From NCBI GenBank assembly GCA_945862145.1, contig CAMAXE010000010.1, positions 58,864 to 122,863 of the forward strand: a stretch of DNA of 64,000 nt, in the 5' to 3' direction. Position numbers and translations under genes: made by a program. Positions 54,346-63,896 of this stretch are shown piece by piece. Position 1 is the first letter of the stretch. Every line of letters begins with the position of its first letter. The notes under the pieces were generated by a model, which saw nothing but the letters and a program-made list of their open reading frames with translations, had not been told where the DNA came from and did no database searches. This stretch comes from Klebsiella pneumoniae. Lineage in GTDB: Bacteria > Pseudomonadota > Gammaproteobacteria > Pseudomonadales > UBA5518.

Positions 54346-55656
54346 ATGTCCAGCAGTCCCGACGCGAGGCAGGAACTCAGGGCCATCCGTGGCATGCCTG
54401 ACGTCCTGCCGGCCCAGACGCCGGCCTGGCAGTACCTCGAGCGCTGCATTACCGACGTGCTTGGCGGCTATGCCTACCGGGAGATCCGGCTGCCCCTGCT
54501 TGAGCCTACCGAACTTTTCGCCCGCTCCATCGGTGAGGTCACCGACATCGTCGAGAAGGAGATGTACAGCTTCCCGGATCGCAACGGCGAGGGCATGACG
54601 CTGCGCCCAGAGGGCACTGCGAGTTGCGTGCGTGCGGTGCTCCAGCACGGGATGCTCCAGCAATTACCACAGCGGCTTTGGTATATGGGGCCGATGTTCC
54701 GTTACGAGCGCCCGCAGATGGGGCGCCAGCGTCAGTTCCACCAGGTGGGTGTGGAGACCTTCGGTCTCGAGGGCCCGGACATCGAGGCCGAGCACCTGTT
54801 GATGACGGCGCGCCTGTGGCGGCGACTGGGCGTCGCGGGCTTGGTCCGTCTGGAAATCAATTCGCTGGGTTCGACTGCCTCGCGCGCGGCGTACCGCAGC
54901 GCGCTGGTTGCCTATTTGTCGGCTCGAGAGGCCGAGCTCGACGACGACAGCCGTCGTCGGCTGGCCAGCAATCCCCTGCGTATCCTGGACAGCAAGAACC
55001 CCGCCACGCAGGCGCTGCTGCGCGATGCGCCGCGGCTGACCGACCACCTTGACGCGGAGTCCGCCGCACATTTCGTGCAGCTGCGCTCCCTGCTCGAGGC
55101 AGCTGGTCTTTCCTGTACCGTCAATCCCGCACTCGTGCGCGGCCTCGATTACTATGGTCGCACCGTCTATGAGTGGGTCACGGACAGCCTGGGTGCGCAG
55201 GGCACTGTTTGTGCGGGCGGGCGTTACGACGCACTGGTGGCAGAGCTCGGCGGTCCGGCGACACCGGGGGTGGGCTTCGCGATGGGGCTTGAGCGCCTGC
55301 TGCTCCTGATGCAGGCGGCCGGGGCCTCTATGGGCGTCGATGTGTCGCCGCATGCCTACTGGGTACTGGCCGATGCTGCTGCGCCGCGGCTGGCGCTCGC
55401 ACTGGGCGAACAACTGCGTGACGCGCTGCCATGGCTGCGCATGCAGCTCAATTGCGGCGGTGGCAGCATCAAGAGCCAAATGAAGCGCGCCGACCGCAGC
55501 GGTGCGGTACTGGCGATCATCGTTGGCAGCGACGAGATCGTCGCCAATGAGCTGAGCGTGCGGGAGCTGAGGAGCGAGGGTTCGCCGCAGATCCGTGTCG
55601 GGGTAGCGGCGCTGCGCGCATTCCTCGCACAGCGCTTCACGTCTGAAACGACCTAG
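54346..55656 (+). CDS. hisS: Histidyl-tRNA synthetase
   Basis: This is a 436-residue class II aminoacyl-tRNA synthetase. IRGMPDVLPAQTPAWQYLER starts the core; motif 2 is MFRYERPQMGRQRQFHQVGV near 115; the histidine-binding segments are LVRGLDYYGRTVYEW near 260 and AGGRYD; motif 3 is GVGFAMGLERLLLLM. The C-terminal anticodon domain is present. The ATG at 54346 follows TGAGGA at 54335-54340. It precedes yfgM and bamB in the usual order. Confidence 0.97.
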   Translation: MSSSPDARQELRAIRGMPDVLPAQTPAWQYLERCITDVLGGYAYREIRLPLLEPTELFARSIGEVTDIVEKEMYSFPDRNGEGMTLRPEGTASCVRAVLQHGMLQQLPQRLWYMGPMFRYERPQMGRQRQFHQVGVETFGLEGPDIEAEHLLMTARLWRRLGVAGLVRLEINSLGSTASRAAYRSALVAYLSAREAELDDDSRRRLASNPLRILDSKNPATQALLRDAPRLTDHLDAESAAHFVQLRSLLEAAGLSCTVNPALVRGLDYYGRTVYEWVTDSLGAQGTVCAGGRYDALVAELGGPATPGVGFAMGLERLLLLMQAAGASMGVDVSPHAYWVLADAAAPRLALALGEQLRDALPWLRMQLNCGGGSIKSQMKRADRSGAVLAIIVGSDEIVANELSVRELRSEGSPQIRVGVAALRAFLAQRFTSETT

Positions 55657-55678
55657 GGACAAGGCTGGGAGATAACCG

Positions 55679-56467
55679 GTGGATTCGTACCACAACGAAG
55701 AAGACCAGATCAGGGCACTGAAGCAATGGTGGGAGCGCAATGGCTCTTCCACATTGATCGGTGTCGGTGTCGCGCTGGCGATAGTGTTCGGCTCGCAGTG
55801 GTGGCAGCAGCACACGCGAGTGACCGCCGAGGAATCCGCAGCGCTCTACCAGCAATTGCTGCAGGCGGCCGAGCGTGCCAGTGGCGACGAGGTGCAGCGC
55901 ACCACGGCCCAGCACTTGGGCGAGGAACTGCGCGACAAACAGGCGGGAAATCGCTACGGCGACTACGCGAGTCTCCTGCTCGCCCGCATGTATGTCGAGA
56001 AGAACGATCTTGCCGCAGCAGAGCGTGAACTGCGTGCGTTGGTCGAGCGCCACCCTGACAAAGCGCCTGGCAAGATTACCCAGCGCATCAACAGCCTGCT
56101 CAGTCGCGATGTCGACCCGCAGCTCGGCAGCCTCGCGAGACTGCGCCTCGCGCGAGTACTGTTTGCCGACAAGCGTGCCGATGAGGCCACCACCGTGCTC
56201 GGTGATCCCGCTGGTGGTGATTTCGAGATCGAGCGCCAGGAGTTGCGCGGCGACATCCTCAAATCCATCGGCGATGCGGCGGGCGCGATCGCGGCCTACG
56301 AACGCACGATCGAGCTGGCCAAAGATTCGGGTGGTGTCCGGCTCGTCGAGCTGAAGCTGCAGGAGCTGCGGATCACCCAGCCTGCGACGACGGCGCCCGC
56401 GGCGTCGTCCGCCACCGCAGTCCCCGCCGTGCCGGTTGCCACGCCCGCCAAGGAGAACACGCCATGA
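55679..56467 (+). CDS. yfgM: YfgM family periplasmic-facing TPR protein
   Basis: This 262-residue inner-membrane protein partners with PpiD at the Sec translocon in E. coli. A short cytosolic start (DSYHNEEDQIRALKQWWERN) leads to one membrane segment (GSSTLIGVGVALAIVFGSQW) and a periplasmic TPR-like region (YGDYASLLLARMYVEKNDLA). The start is GTG 55679 after GGGAGA. The Ala/Pro-rich end (ATTAPAASSATAVPAVPVA) is low-complexity. Its stop overlaps the bamB ATG as ATGA. Confidence 0.92.
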   Translation: MDSYHNEEDQIRALKQWWERNGSSTLIGVGVALAIVFGSQWWQQHTRVTAEESAALYQQLLQAAERASGDEVQRTTAQHLGEELRDKQAGNRYGDYASLLLARMYVEKNDLAAAERELRALVERHPDKAPGKITQRINSLLSRDVDPQLGSLARLRLARVLFADKRADEATTVLGDPAGGDFEIERQELRGDILKSIGDAAGAIAAYERTIELAKDSGGVRLVELKLQELRITQPATTAPAASSATAVPAVPVATPAKENTP

Positions 56468-57657
56468 GCATTACGCAGCTTGGCCGCAGCGCGCTACGGA
56501 CTTTCATATCCCTGCTGCTGCTCGCGAATCTGGCGGGCTGCACCTGGCTCAAGGGGCTCTGGAGCAGCGATGACGAGGACAAGGACCTCGAACCCGCACC
56601 GCTGGTGAAAATCGACCCCGAGATCAAGGTGCGCGAGGTCTGGAGCACCGGTATAGGCAACGGCCAGGGCAAGCTCTACAACCGCTTGCAGGTAGCGCTT
56701 TACGGCGGTGCCATCTACGCGGCCTCAGCCAATGGTAGCGTCCAGTCGGTAGACACCGCCAAGGGCAAGCGCCGCTGGGACGTCGATGTCGACACGGAAA
56801 TTTCGGGCGGTGTGGGTGTTGGCGGTGACATGGTGCTCGTCGGTACGCTTAAGGGCGTCGTCATCGCTCTCGAGAGCGGCACGGGTAAAGAAATCTGGCG
56901 CGCGACGGTGAGCAGCGAGGTGCTCGCGCCGCCAGCAGCGGACTGGGATGTGGTGGTGGTGCAGACCCTCGACGGCAAGATTTTCGGCCTTGATGCGCAG
57001 ACCGGCGCACGCCGCTGGACCCACGACAGCAGCATGCCGTTACTCACGGTGCGTGGCACGGCCCCGCCGGTGCTGGCCGATGGTGTTGCCTACGTGGCAC
57101 TCGCCAGCGGGCGCGTTCTGGCGATCCGCGGGGAATCCGGCAGCATTCTCTGGGACGGTCGCATCGCCAACCCGCAGGGGCAGTCCGAGATCGAGCGGGC
57201 CATCGACATCGACGGCAGGCCGCTCATCAGTGGCGCGAATATCTATGCCGTGACCTACCAGGGCAAGCTCGGTGGCCTGCAGCTCGGCAACGGACGGCCC
57301 ACATGGGCGCGTGATGCCTCCAGCTTCGAGAGCATTTCCGAGGGCTTTGGCAACATCTATGTCTCGGGTGCTGATGGCACCGTGAGCGCCTTCGAACTCG
57401 GTGGTGGTGCGCTGCGTTGGCAGAACGACCAGCTCGCGCGTCGCAAACTGAGCGGGCCCGCGGCGGTGGGCAGTTACGTCGCGGTGGCGGATTTCGACGG
57501 CTACGTGCATTTCCTCTCGCAGGTCGACGGCCACTTCGTGGCGCGCGCGCGGGCGGATTCGGACGGCGTGCGCGCCGACATGATCAGCGACGGCGATCGC
57601 CTCTACGTGTTCGGCAACGATGGTGAACTCACTTGTTTTGCGGTCGGTGTGCCGTGA
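56464..57657 (+). CDS. bamB: Outer-membrane assembly lipoprotein BamB
   Basis: This 397-residue lipoprotein is an eight-bladed propeller of the BAM complex that inserts outer-membrane proteins. The signal ends at LANLAGCTW with lipid Cys near 22. Repeated PQQ-type blade text is clear: [60 protein letters not shown], and so on to the C-terminus [14 protein letters not shown]. It is coupled to yfgM and followed by der, the normal Gammaproteobacterial order. Confidence 0.95.
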   Translation: MSITQLGRSALRTFISLLLLANLAGCTWLKGLWSSDDEDKDLEPAPLVKIDPEIKVREVWSTGIGNGQGKLYNRLQVALYGGAIYAASANGSVQSVDTAKGKRRWDVDVDTEISGGVGVGGDMVLVGTLKGVVIALESGTGKEIWRATVSSEVLAPPAADWDVVVVQTLDGKIFGLDAQTGARRWTHDSSMPLLTVRGTAPPVLADGVAYVALASGRVLAIRGESGSILWDGRIANPQGQSEIERAIDIDGRPLISGANIYAVTYQGKLGGLQLGNGRPTWARDASSFESISEGFGNIYVSGADGTVSAFELGGGALRWQNDQLARRKLSGPAAVGSYVAVADFDGYVHFLSQVDGHFVARARADSDGVRADMISDGDRLYVFGNDGELTCFAVGVP

Positions 57658-57673
57658 GACCGCAGTTGCGCCT

Positions 57674-59089
57674 GTGATCCCCGTCATTGCTCTAGTCGGG
57701 CGGCCGAACGTCGGCAAGTCCACCCTGTTCAACCGCATCACGCGCAGTCGTGATGCGCTGGTGGCCGATATCCCCGGCCTCACCCGGGACCGCCAATACG
57801 GCGAATTCCTGATCGAGGAGCGCCGCTTCATCCTGATCGATACCGGTGGTATCAGCGGGCTCGAGGAAGGCATCGACAGCGAGATGGCCCGCCAGTCGCT
57901 GATGGCGCTCGGGGAGTGCGACCTCGCACTGCTGCTGGTAGATGGTCGCGCCGGACTCACGCCCACCGATCGTGAGGTGGTCACGCGGTTGCGTGCCAGC
58001 GGCAAACCGTTCCGCGTGGTGGTGAACAAGATCGATGGTGTCGACGAGCATCAGGCGAGCGCCGAATTCCACGAGATCGGTGCGCTGGCACTGCATGCCG
58101 TGAGCGCCTCGCAAGGGCGCGGCGTGACCCAGTTGCTTGAGGCGCTGGGGGAGGCTTTCCCGGCCGATCTCCCGCTCGACTCAGGCGAGGAGGGCGATAG
58201 CCCCAGTGATCGGCTGAATCGCGCGCGCGTGGCGGTGGTCGGCCGCCCGAACGTGGGCAAATCGACTCTGGTGAACCGCATCCTCGGCGAGGAGCGGGTG
58301 GTGGTCTATGACCAGCCGGGCACCACGCGCGACAGCATCTACATCGACTTCGAGCGTGGCGAGAAGCTCTACACGCTGATCGACACCGCCGGCATCCGCC
58401 GCAAGCGCAGCGTCCACGAGGTGGTCGAAAAGTTCTCCATCGTGAAGACCCTGAAGGCGATCGCCGATGCCGAGGTCGTGCTGTTCCTGCTTGACGCCCA
58501 CGACGGCCTGGTCGAGCAGGACGTGCACCTGCTCGGGCATGTGATCGAGGCGGGTCGCTCGCTGGTGATCGTCTGCAACAAGTGGGACGGTCTCCCCGCG
58601 GAGCAGAAAGTGACCCTCAAGTCCGATCTCGAGCGGCGCTTGATGTTCGCGGATTTTGCCGAGGTGCATTTCATCTCGGCACTGCACGGCTCCAATGTGG
58701 GCGATCTCTACGGCGCCGTCGACCGGGCGTGGTCTTCCTCGCGGCGCAAGCTTCCCACCAACCGTCTGACGGGAATCCTGGAAGAGGCCATTGCCGCGCA
58801 TTCGCTGCCGCTGGTGAACGGGCGCCGTATCAAGCTCCGCTACGCGCATCCGGGTGGCAGCAATCCGCCGGTGATCGTGATCCACGGCAATCAGACCGAT
58901 AACGTGCCCGATCACTACAAGCGTTACCTCGAGAACGTGTTCCGCCGCGAGCTCGAATTGGTGGGCACGCCGCTGCGCGTGCAGTTCGTCACCGGTGAGA
59001 ATCCCTACGCCGGCAAGCGCAACACCCTCACCCCGCGCCAGCAATACAAGCGCAAGCGCCTCATGCGCCATGTCAAGAAAGGACACTGA
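57674..59089 (+). CDS. der: Ribosome biogenesis GTPase Der (EngA)
   Basis: This 471-residue tandem GTPase is needed for 50S subunit assembly. Two complete G domains are seen: [20 protein letters not shown] with NKIDG near 117, and [20 protein letters not shown] with NKWDG near 300, then a KH-like C-terminal domain ([20 protein letters not shown]) and a basic tail ([20 protein letters not shown]). A GTG at 57674 gives the usual MIPVIALVG start. The 3' end overlaps the globin gene by 20 bases. Confidence 0.96.
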   Translation: MIPVIALVGRPNVGKSTLFNRITRSRDALVADIPGLTRDRQYGEFLIEERRFILIDTGGISGLEEGIDSEMARQSLMALGECDLALLLVDGRAGLTPTDREVVTRLRASGKPFRVVVNKIDGVDEHQASAEFHEIGALALHAVSASQGRGVTQLLEALGEAFPADLPLDSGEEGDSPSDRLNRARVAVVGRPNVGKSTLVNRILGEERVVVYDQPGTTRDSIYIDFERGEKLYTLIDTAGIRRKRSVHEVVEKFSIVKTLKAIADAEVVLFLLDAHDGLVEQDVHLLGHVIEAGRSLVIVCNKWDGLPAEQKVTLKSDLERRLMFADFAEVHFISALHGSNVGDLYGAVDRAWSSSRRKLPTNRLTGILEEAIAAHSLPLVNGRRIKLRYAHPGGSNPPVIVIHGNQTDNVPDHYKRYLENVFRRELELVGTPLRVQFVTGENPYAGKRNTLTPRQQYKRKRLMRHVKKGH

Positions 59090-59477
59090 GCAGTCCACGA
59101 ACGGACTTCCCGGGACCGTGGACCTCGACTGTCCCGCACACATCCGTGCCTTCGTCGAGGGCTTCTACGCGCGTTTGCTCGCAGATCCCGCGATGGCTCC
59201 CATCTTTCTCGAGATTGCGGCCATCGACATCGGGCACCACTTGCCGCTGATCTGCGCGTACTGGGAAAAGCTGCTGCTGGGCGAGGACGCCTACCGTCGC
59301 CACACCATGAATATCCACCGCGCCGTTCACGCCAGACGCTCGCTGCAGCCGGCCGACTTCGAGCGCTGGCTGGCTCACTTCGAGACCGCACTCGATGCGG
59401 GTTTCAGCGGGCCATTTGCCGGGCGCGCGCGGGGTATCGCAAGACGCATCGCGGGGAACATGCAGGCGGTGCTCTGA
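59070..59477 (+). CDS. Group 3 truncated haemoglobin
   Basis: This is a 135-residue globin of the group III type. [40 protein letters not shown] and the proximal-His region [12 protein letters not shown] with [19 protein letters not shown] match the family. Roles in oxygen, peroxide or nitrogen-oxide chemistry are proposed for relatives. The ATG at 59070 lies inside the end of der, giving a 20-base overlap in another frame. Confidence 0.87.
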   Translation: MSRKDTEQSTNGLPGTVDLDCPAHIRAFVEGFYARLLADPAMAPIFLEIAAIDIGHHLPLICAYWEKLLLGEDAYRRHTMNIHRAVHARRSLQPADFERWLAHFETALDAGFSGPFAGRARGIARRIAGNMQAVL

Positions 59478-59567
59478 GCGGGCGCCGATTGACGCTTGTT
59501 CATTTGCCCGCTGCGAAGCCCCTCGCGTATTCTCCCCGAGCCCCCAGTTCCAGCCGGTGATGTCCGT

Positions 59568-61199
59568 ATGAGTGCCAAGCATTTCAATATCGCGGATCTG
59601 TTCGAGATAGTCGCTGACACGGTGCCCGAACGCGAGGCGATCGCCTGCGGCGATGAGCGCCGGAGCTATGCCGCACTCGAGGAACGCGCGACCCGTCTCG
59701 CCAATTTCATGAGCGCGCAGGGAGTGGCTGCCGGCGACAAGGTCGGCCTCTACATGTACAACTGCAATGCCTACATCGAGGGCATGCTGGCGTGCTTCAA
59801 GATCCGCGCCGTGCCGGTGAACGTGAACTACCGCTACGTTGATGAAGAGCTCTCGTACATCTTTAACAACGCCGACATGGTGGCCTGCATCCACCACCGC
59901 GAGTTCGCGCCGCACATCCACAAGGTGCGCAGCGCAGCACCGGGTATCAGGCTCCTGATCGCGGTGGAGGATGGCTCCACGCAGCCGCTGCCTGCGGACA
60001 CTGTGGAGTTGGAGGCGGCGGTAGCGCAGGGCTCGCCAGAGCGCGCTTTCGGCGAGCGTTCTGATGATGATCTTTTCATCCTGTACACCGGCGGCACTAC
60101 CGGGAAGCCCAAGGGCGTGATGTGGCCGCACAAGGATGTGTTCTACGCGGCCATGGGTGGCGGTGGGCACTTCCACCCGGCCGGTGCCATCCAGGCGCCT
60201 GAGGACATCGCCATCCGCGCGAAAGAAGGCTATCCGATCTCGGGCATGGCGCTCGCGCCGCTGATGCACGGGGCCTGCTGGTGGTTTGCCTGCATCCAGC
60301 TTCTGGCCGGCTGCAAGCTGGTGTTGAACCCCAACCGTTCGCTTGTCGGCGAGCAGGTCTGGGAAATCGCAGCCCGCGAACGCGTCAACGCCGTGACCAT
60401 CGTGGGCGATGCGATGGCCATGCCACTTCTCGATGCCCTTGATGCCAACCCCGGGCGCTGGGATCTCTCATCCATCTTCACCGTGGGCTCGGGCGGCGCG
60501 GTGTTCTCGGAGTCCCGGCAGGCTGATTTCCGTCGTCATTTCCCCAACGTGATGATCTCGAATTCCTTCGGCTCATCGGAGTCGGGTCAGATGGGCCGGA
60601 CCACCGGGGAGCGCAAGGGCGAGGCTGGCAACACGGGTCTCGGCAACGTGCCCAAGAGCGAGTTCATGGACGTGATCGTTGAGGAAGAGCTCCGCTTTGC
60701 CGCGCCTGGCGAGATGGGCATCTTCTCGCGCTCGGGTCATATCCCGATCGGCTACTACGGTGATCCGGAAAAAACCGCCCGCACCTTCGTCATGGTCGGC
60801 GGCAAGCGCTGGTTGCTCACTGGCGATAGCGCCCGCCTCGAAGGCGATGCGTCCATCTCGGTGTTCGGTCGCGGCTCCAACTGCATCAACAGCGGCGGCG
60901 AGAAGATTTTTCCCGAGGAAGTCGAGGAAGCGCTCAAAGCACATGCCGATGTTTACGACGCCCTTGTGGTTGCTACTCCCGACGAGCGCTGGGGCGAGAA
61001 GGTCACAGCCGTGGTGGCGGCGCGCGGCACCACGCGCCCCACGCTGGAGGCCCTGCAGGAAGAGGCCCGCAAGCACATCGCCGGCTATAAGGTGCCGCGT
61101 GAACTGCACCTCGTGGCCGAGGTGCCGCGCGGCGTGAACGGCAAGCCCGATTACAAGAAGGCGCGCGAGATCGCGCTCTCGGGCAGCTACCGCGCCTGA
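59568..61199 (+). CDS. FadD19-like acyl-CoA synthetase
   Basis: This 543-residue AMP-forming ligase has LYTGGTTGKPKGVMWPH near residue 170, SFGSSESGQMG near 330, TGDSARLEG near 415, RGSNCINSGGEKIFPEEVEE near 430 and a C-terminal GVNGKPDYKK lysine motif. By eye it closely follows mycobacterial FadD19 (shared FNIADLFE-type start, GEKIFPEEVEEALKAHADVY, KPDY), which activates the steroid C24 side chain. The substrate here is inferred, not shown; a branched or polycyclic acid is plausible. It heads a co-directional cluster of four genes, with crotonase next at 31 bases. Confidence 0.88.
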   Translation: MSAKHFNIADLFEIVADTVPEREAIACGDERRSYAALEERATRLANFMSAQGVAAGDKVGLYMYNCNAYIEGMLACFKIRAVPVNVNYRYVDEELSYIFNNADMVACIHHREFAPHIHKVRSAAPGIRLLIAVEDGSTQPLPADTVELEAAVAQGSPERAFGERSDDDLFILYTGGTTGKPKGVMWPHKDVFYAAMGGGGHFHPAGAIQAPEDIAIRAKEGYPISGMALAPLMHGACWWFACIQLLAGCKLVLNPNRSLVGEQVWEIAARERVNAVTIVGDAMAMPLLDALDANPGRWDLSSIFTVGSGGAVFSESRQADFRRHFPNVMISNSFGSSESGQMGRTTGERKGEAGNTGLGNVPKSEFMDVIVEEELRFAAPGEMGIFSRSGHIPIGYYGDPEKTARTFVMVGGKRWLLTGDSARLEGDASISVFGRGSNCINSGGEKIFPEEVEEALKAHADVYDALVVATPDERWGEKVTAVVAARGTTRPTLEALQEEARKHIAGYKVPRELHLVAEVPRGVNGKPDYKKAREIALSGSYRA

Positions 61200-61230
61200 G
61201 GCGCGACCACTTCACAGCGGGAACACGCAC

Positions 61231-62046
61231 ATGGAAACACTCGATATCAGCACCAGCAGTTGCATCGTGGAGCGCGACGGGCACGTCCTTATCGTGACCC
61301 TGAACCGCCCCGAGGCGAAGAACGCCTTCAACCCGCCCATGCTGGTCGGCATGTACCGCGCCTGGCGGTTGCTGGACAGCGACGACACGTTGCGCTGCGC
61401 CGTGCTCACCGCGCGTGGCGACACCTTCTGCGCGGGCATGGACTTGAAGGCCGGCACCAGCGGCACCGATAACGCAGAAGAAATCCAGGCGCTCATGAAG
61501 GAGGTGCCGAACCTGCACTGGCAGGCGCTGCTGCGCGACAACCGCCCGCTCAAACCGGTGATCCTCGCGGTCGAAGGCTACGCGCTCGCCGGCGGCACCG
61601 AGATCCTGCAGGGCACGGATATCCGCGTGGGTGCGGAAGACGCCACCTTCGGTGTCACCGAGGTGGCGCGCGGCCTGTACCCGATGTCGGGGTCCACCAT
61701 CCGGTTGCGGCGCCAGATTCCCTACTGCATCGCCGCTGAGATCCTGCTCACCGGCCGTCATGTCACCGCTCAAGAGGCGCTCGATTGGGGCCTCATCAAC
61801 CGCGTGGTGCCCAAGGGAAAGACCCTCGAGACGGCCCTGCAGATCGCCGCCACAATCAGCCGCAACGGTCCCGTCGCGGTGCGGGCGGTAATGAAGTCGC
61901 TGCGCGAGCACGAAGAGTGTCTGCCCGAGGCCGAGGCCATGCTGAAATCCGACGAAGTGGGCTGGCCGGTCTTCGCCACCGAGGACGCACGCGAAGGCAT
62001 GCGCGCCTTCAAGGAAAAGCGCCCCGCCGAATTCAAGGGCCGCTGA
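61231..62046 (+). CDS. EchA19-like enoyl-CoA hydratase
   Basis: This 271-residue crotonase has FCAGMDLKAGTSGTDN and GGTEILQGTDIRVGAEDATF near residues 125-145, with YPMSGSTIRLRRQIPYCIAA following. Both catalytic glutamates of enoyl-CoA hydratase are kept (GGTE and the E in GVTEVARG). As I recall it, mycobacterial EchA19, which hydrates steroid side-chain enoyl-CoA, has nearly the same text (GGTEILQGTDIRV, then YPMGGS). With the FadD19-like ligase just upstream this suggests a pair handling side-chain or bulky acyl-CoA. Confidence 0.87.
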   Translation: METLDISTSSCIVERDGHVLIVTLNRPEAKNAFNPPMLVGMYRAWRLLDSDDTLRCAVLTARGDTFCAGMDLKAGTSGTDNAEEIQALMKEVPNLHWQALLRDNRPLKPVILAVEGYALAGGTEILQGTDIRVGAEDATFGVTEVARGLYPMSGSTIRLRRQIPYCIAAEILLTGRHVTAQEALDWGLINRVVPKGKTLETALQIAATISRNGPVAVRAVMKSLREHEECLPEAEAMLKSDEVGWPVFATEDAREGMRAFKEKRPAEFKGR

Positions 62047-62050
62047 GGCT

Positions 62051-62079
62051 GTCACAGGCTCTCACAGGCTCTCACAGGA
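62051..62079. repeat. Three near-copies of a 10-base repeat before the nitroreductase gene
   Basis: GTCACAGGCT, CTCACAGGCT and CTCACAGGAG run in tandem from 62051. The last copy provides the AGGAG ribosome site of the gene at 62088. Confidence 0.7.
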
Positions 62080-62087
62080 GATAGACG

Positions 62088-62783
62088 ATGACTGCTGCCG
62101 CTGCTGCCGAAGGACATGCCGTTCTGTCGTTCGACGAGGCCGCCGCCGCGCGCCGCTCGGTGCGTGCCTTCCGCAAGGATCCGGTGCCGCGCGCCGTGCT
62201 CGAACACATTTTCGGGCTGGCTAATCTTGCACCCTCCAATTGCAACACCCAGCCGTGGTACACGGTGGTAGCGAGCGGTGCCACGCTCGAGCGGCTGCGC
62301 GTGCAGTTCCCGGCGGATTTCGGCTCGGGCAAGGCGACGATGGACTTCCCGTACCTCGGCAAGTACGACGGCGTTTTCAAGGAGCGTCAGTACGACGCCG
62401 CCAACCGTCTCTATACCGCGATGAACATCGCGCGTGAGGACAAGGCCGCCCGTGGCATGGCCTTCATGCGCAACTTCAGTTTCTTCGACGCGCCGCACGT
62501 GGCCTTTTTGTTCATGCCCGAATGGTGCGGCATTCGCGAGGCTGCAGACGTGGGCATGTACTCGCAGACGCTGATGCTGGCGCTCTCCGCACATGGTCTC
62601 GCGAGCTGCCCGCAGACGGCACTCAGCATGGGCGCGGATCTGGTGCGCTCCGAATTGGGCGTGGACCACTCGCACAAGCTGATCTTCGGTGTTTCCTTCG
62701 GCTACGAAGACACCGAGCACCCGGCCAACGCCTGCCGCGTACCGCGTGCCGCGCTCGCCGATACCACGCGCTTCGTTGACTGA
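62088..62783 (+). CDS. Nitroreductase-family flavoprotein
   Basis: This 231-residue FMN protein has AARRSVRAFRKDPVPRAVLE near residue 20, LAPSNCNTQPWYTVV near 45 and, near 165, AHGLASCPQTALS, all typical of the NfsB-like nitroreductase superfamily. Relatives reduce nitro groups, quinones or enones, or dehydrogenate. A function within the acyl-CoA cluster is suggested only by its place between two crotonases. ATG 62088 has AGGAG seven bases upstream. It ends 9 bases before the next gene. Confidence 0.88.
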   Translation: MTAAAAAEGHAVLSFDEAAAARRSVRAFRKDPVPRAVLEHIFGLANLAPSNCNTQPWYTVVASGATLERLRVQFPADFGSGKATMDFPYLGKYDGVFKERQYDAANRLYTAMNIAREDKAARGMAFMRNFSFFDAPHVAFLFMPEWCGIREAADVGMYSQTLMLALSAHGLASCPQTALSMGADLVRSELGVDHSHKLIFGVSFGYEDTEHPANACRVPRAALADTTRFVD

Positions 62784-62792
62784 GGCTTCCGT

Positions 62793-63554
62793 ATGAGCGA
62801 GACGGTGCTGCGTGAATTGGACGACGGCGTACTCCGGCTCAGGCTGAATCGCCCCGCCCGCAAGAACGCCTTCAGCCTTGAACAGTGGGCGGCCTTTGCC
62901 GATGCGATGGAAGAAGCCTCTGCCGATCCGCGCGTGGCCGTGGTGCTGCTCTGCGGCGCGGGCGGGAATTTCTCGTCTGGCACCGATCTGCACGAATTCA
63001 GCGATGCCGGTGCTGATCATCCTTTCGCGCGTTGCTCGCGTGTGGTCTGCGCCTTCGACAAACCGCTGATCGGTGCCGCTGCCGGCATTGCCATAGGCGG
63101 TGGCGCCACGCTTCTTTTGCACTGCGACGTGCTCTACGTGGGTGAGTCGCTGCGGATGCGGTTTCCTTTCGTGAGCTTGGGCCTGGTGCCCGAGTTTGCC
63201 AGCAGCTACCGGCTGCAAGCGGCGATCGGGCCGCGTCGTGCGGCGGAGCTTCTGTTCACGGCGGAATGGATCAACGCCGCGCGTGCGCTCGAGACGGGCA
63301 TCGCCACTGCCGTGCTGCCCGATGCCGCGCTCGAGGCGCACGCACTCGCCAAGGCCCATGAGATGGCGCAGTGGCCCGTGGGTGCGTTGCAGCAGACCAA
63401 GCGCACCTTGCTTGCCGCGCATGGCGCGGGCCTGGCGGAGGCGCTGCGGGTGGAAGAGGAGGGGATGAAGCGCTGCTTCGGCTCTCCGGAGAATCAGGAA
63501 GCGATCAACGCATTTATCGAGAAGCGGGCGCCGGATTTTCGTCGGCTGCGTTGA
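62793..63554 (+). CDS. Crotonase-family enoyl-CoA isomerase-like protein
   Basis: This 253-residue crotonase has FSSGTDLHEFS for CoA and AAAGIAIGGGATLLLHCDVL near residue 100. The first hydratase Glu (GGGCE type) is replaced by Ala, and the second site reads VSLGLVPEFASSYRL, which has a single Glu in the position used by Delta3,Delta2-enoyl-CoA isomerases. So isomerisation of double bonds is a better guess than hydration. It closes the cluster of ligase, hydratase and nitroreductase and is followed by REP hairpins. The start ATG 62793 is 9 bases after the previous stop. Confidence 0.82.
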   Translation: MSETVLRELDDGVLRLRLNRPARKNAFSLEQWAAFADAMEEASADPRVAVVLLCGAGGNFSSGTDLHEFSDAGADHPFARCSRVVCAFDKPLIGAAAGIAIGGGATLLLHCDVLYVGESLRMRFPFVSLGLVPEFASSYRLQAAIGPRRAAELLFTAEWINAARALETGIATAVLPDAALEAHALAKAHEMAQWPVGALQQTKRTLLAAHGAGLAEALRVEEEGMKRCFGSPENQEAINAFIEKRAPDFRRLR

Positions 63555-63565
63555 TCAAGGGGCCG

Positions 63566-63676
63566 TCGCGGGCATGGCCCGCTCCTACGGGAGAGACCGC
63601 GGGCATGGCCCGCTCCTGCGGGGTCGGGATCCGCGCGCGGATGTTCGTGGTGGTAGGAGCGCGCCATGCGCGCGAC
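63566..63676. repeat. REP hairpins, first block
   Basis: Two copies of a unit with core GCGGGCATGGCCCGC followed by TCCTAC or TCCTGC lie at 63566-63590 and 63597-63621. A third at 63653-63676 is inverted, with core GCGCGCATGGCGCGC: both arms changed together, so the stem is preserved. Confidence 0.8.
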
Positions 63677-63775
63677 AGGCGCATCGATGCCGGCACGGTC
63701 GCGGGCTTGCACCTCTGCGCGCTACAGCAACAATTCGAGCGCTTCGGGGCGCAGGTCCTGCCAGTGAGCGGCCTT

Positions 63776-63810
63776 CATCCGCGGGATCGTCGGGAACGAT
63801 CCCGCGGATG
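63776..63810. repeat. 15-bp perfect hairpin
   Basis: CATCCGCGGGATCGT (63776-63790) pairs exactly with ACGATCCCGCGGATG (63796-63810) around a five-base loop. It lies in gene-free DNA between two REP blocks and has no T run. Confidence 0.8.
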
Positions 63811-63896
63811 CAGGCAGCCTACGCACAGGGATGTGCGTCGGCGTGAGCGAGCAGGGAGGGCCTGCGGCCCGAAGCGCGGGTGGCACCTCGCCAAGA

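Noticed and set aside
63574..63846. A 90-codon frame after the last crotonase
   Set aside because: It reads straight through REP hairpins and the 15-bp hairpin, so its protein text is an artefact of repeats.
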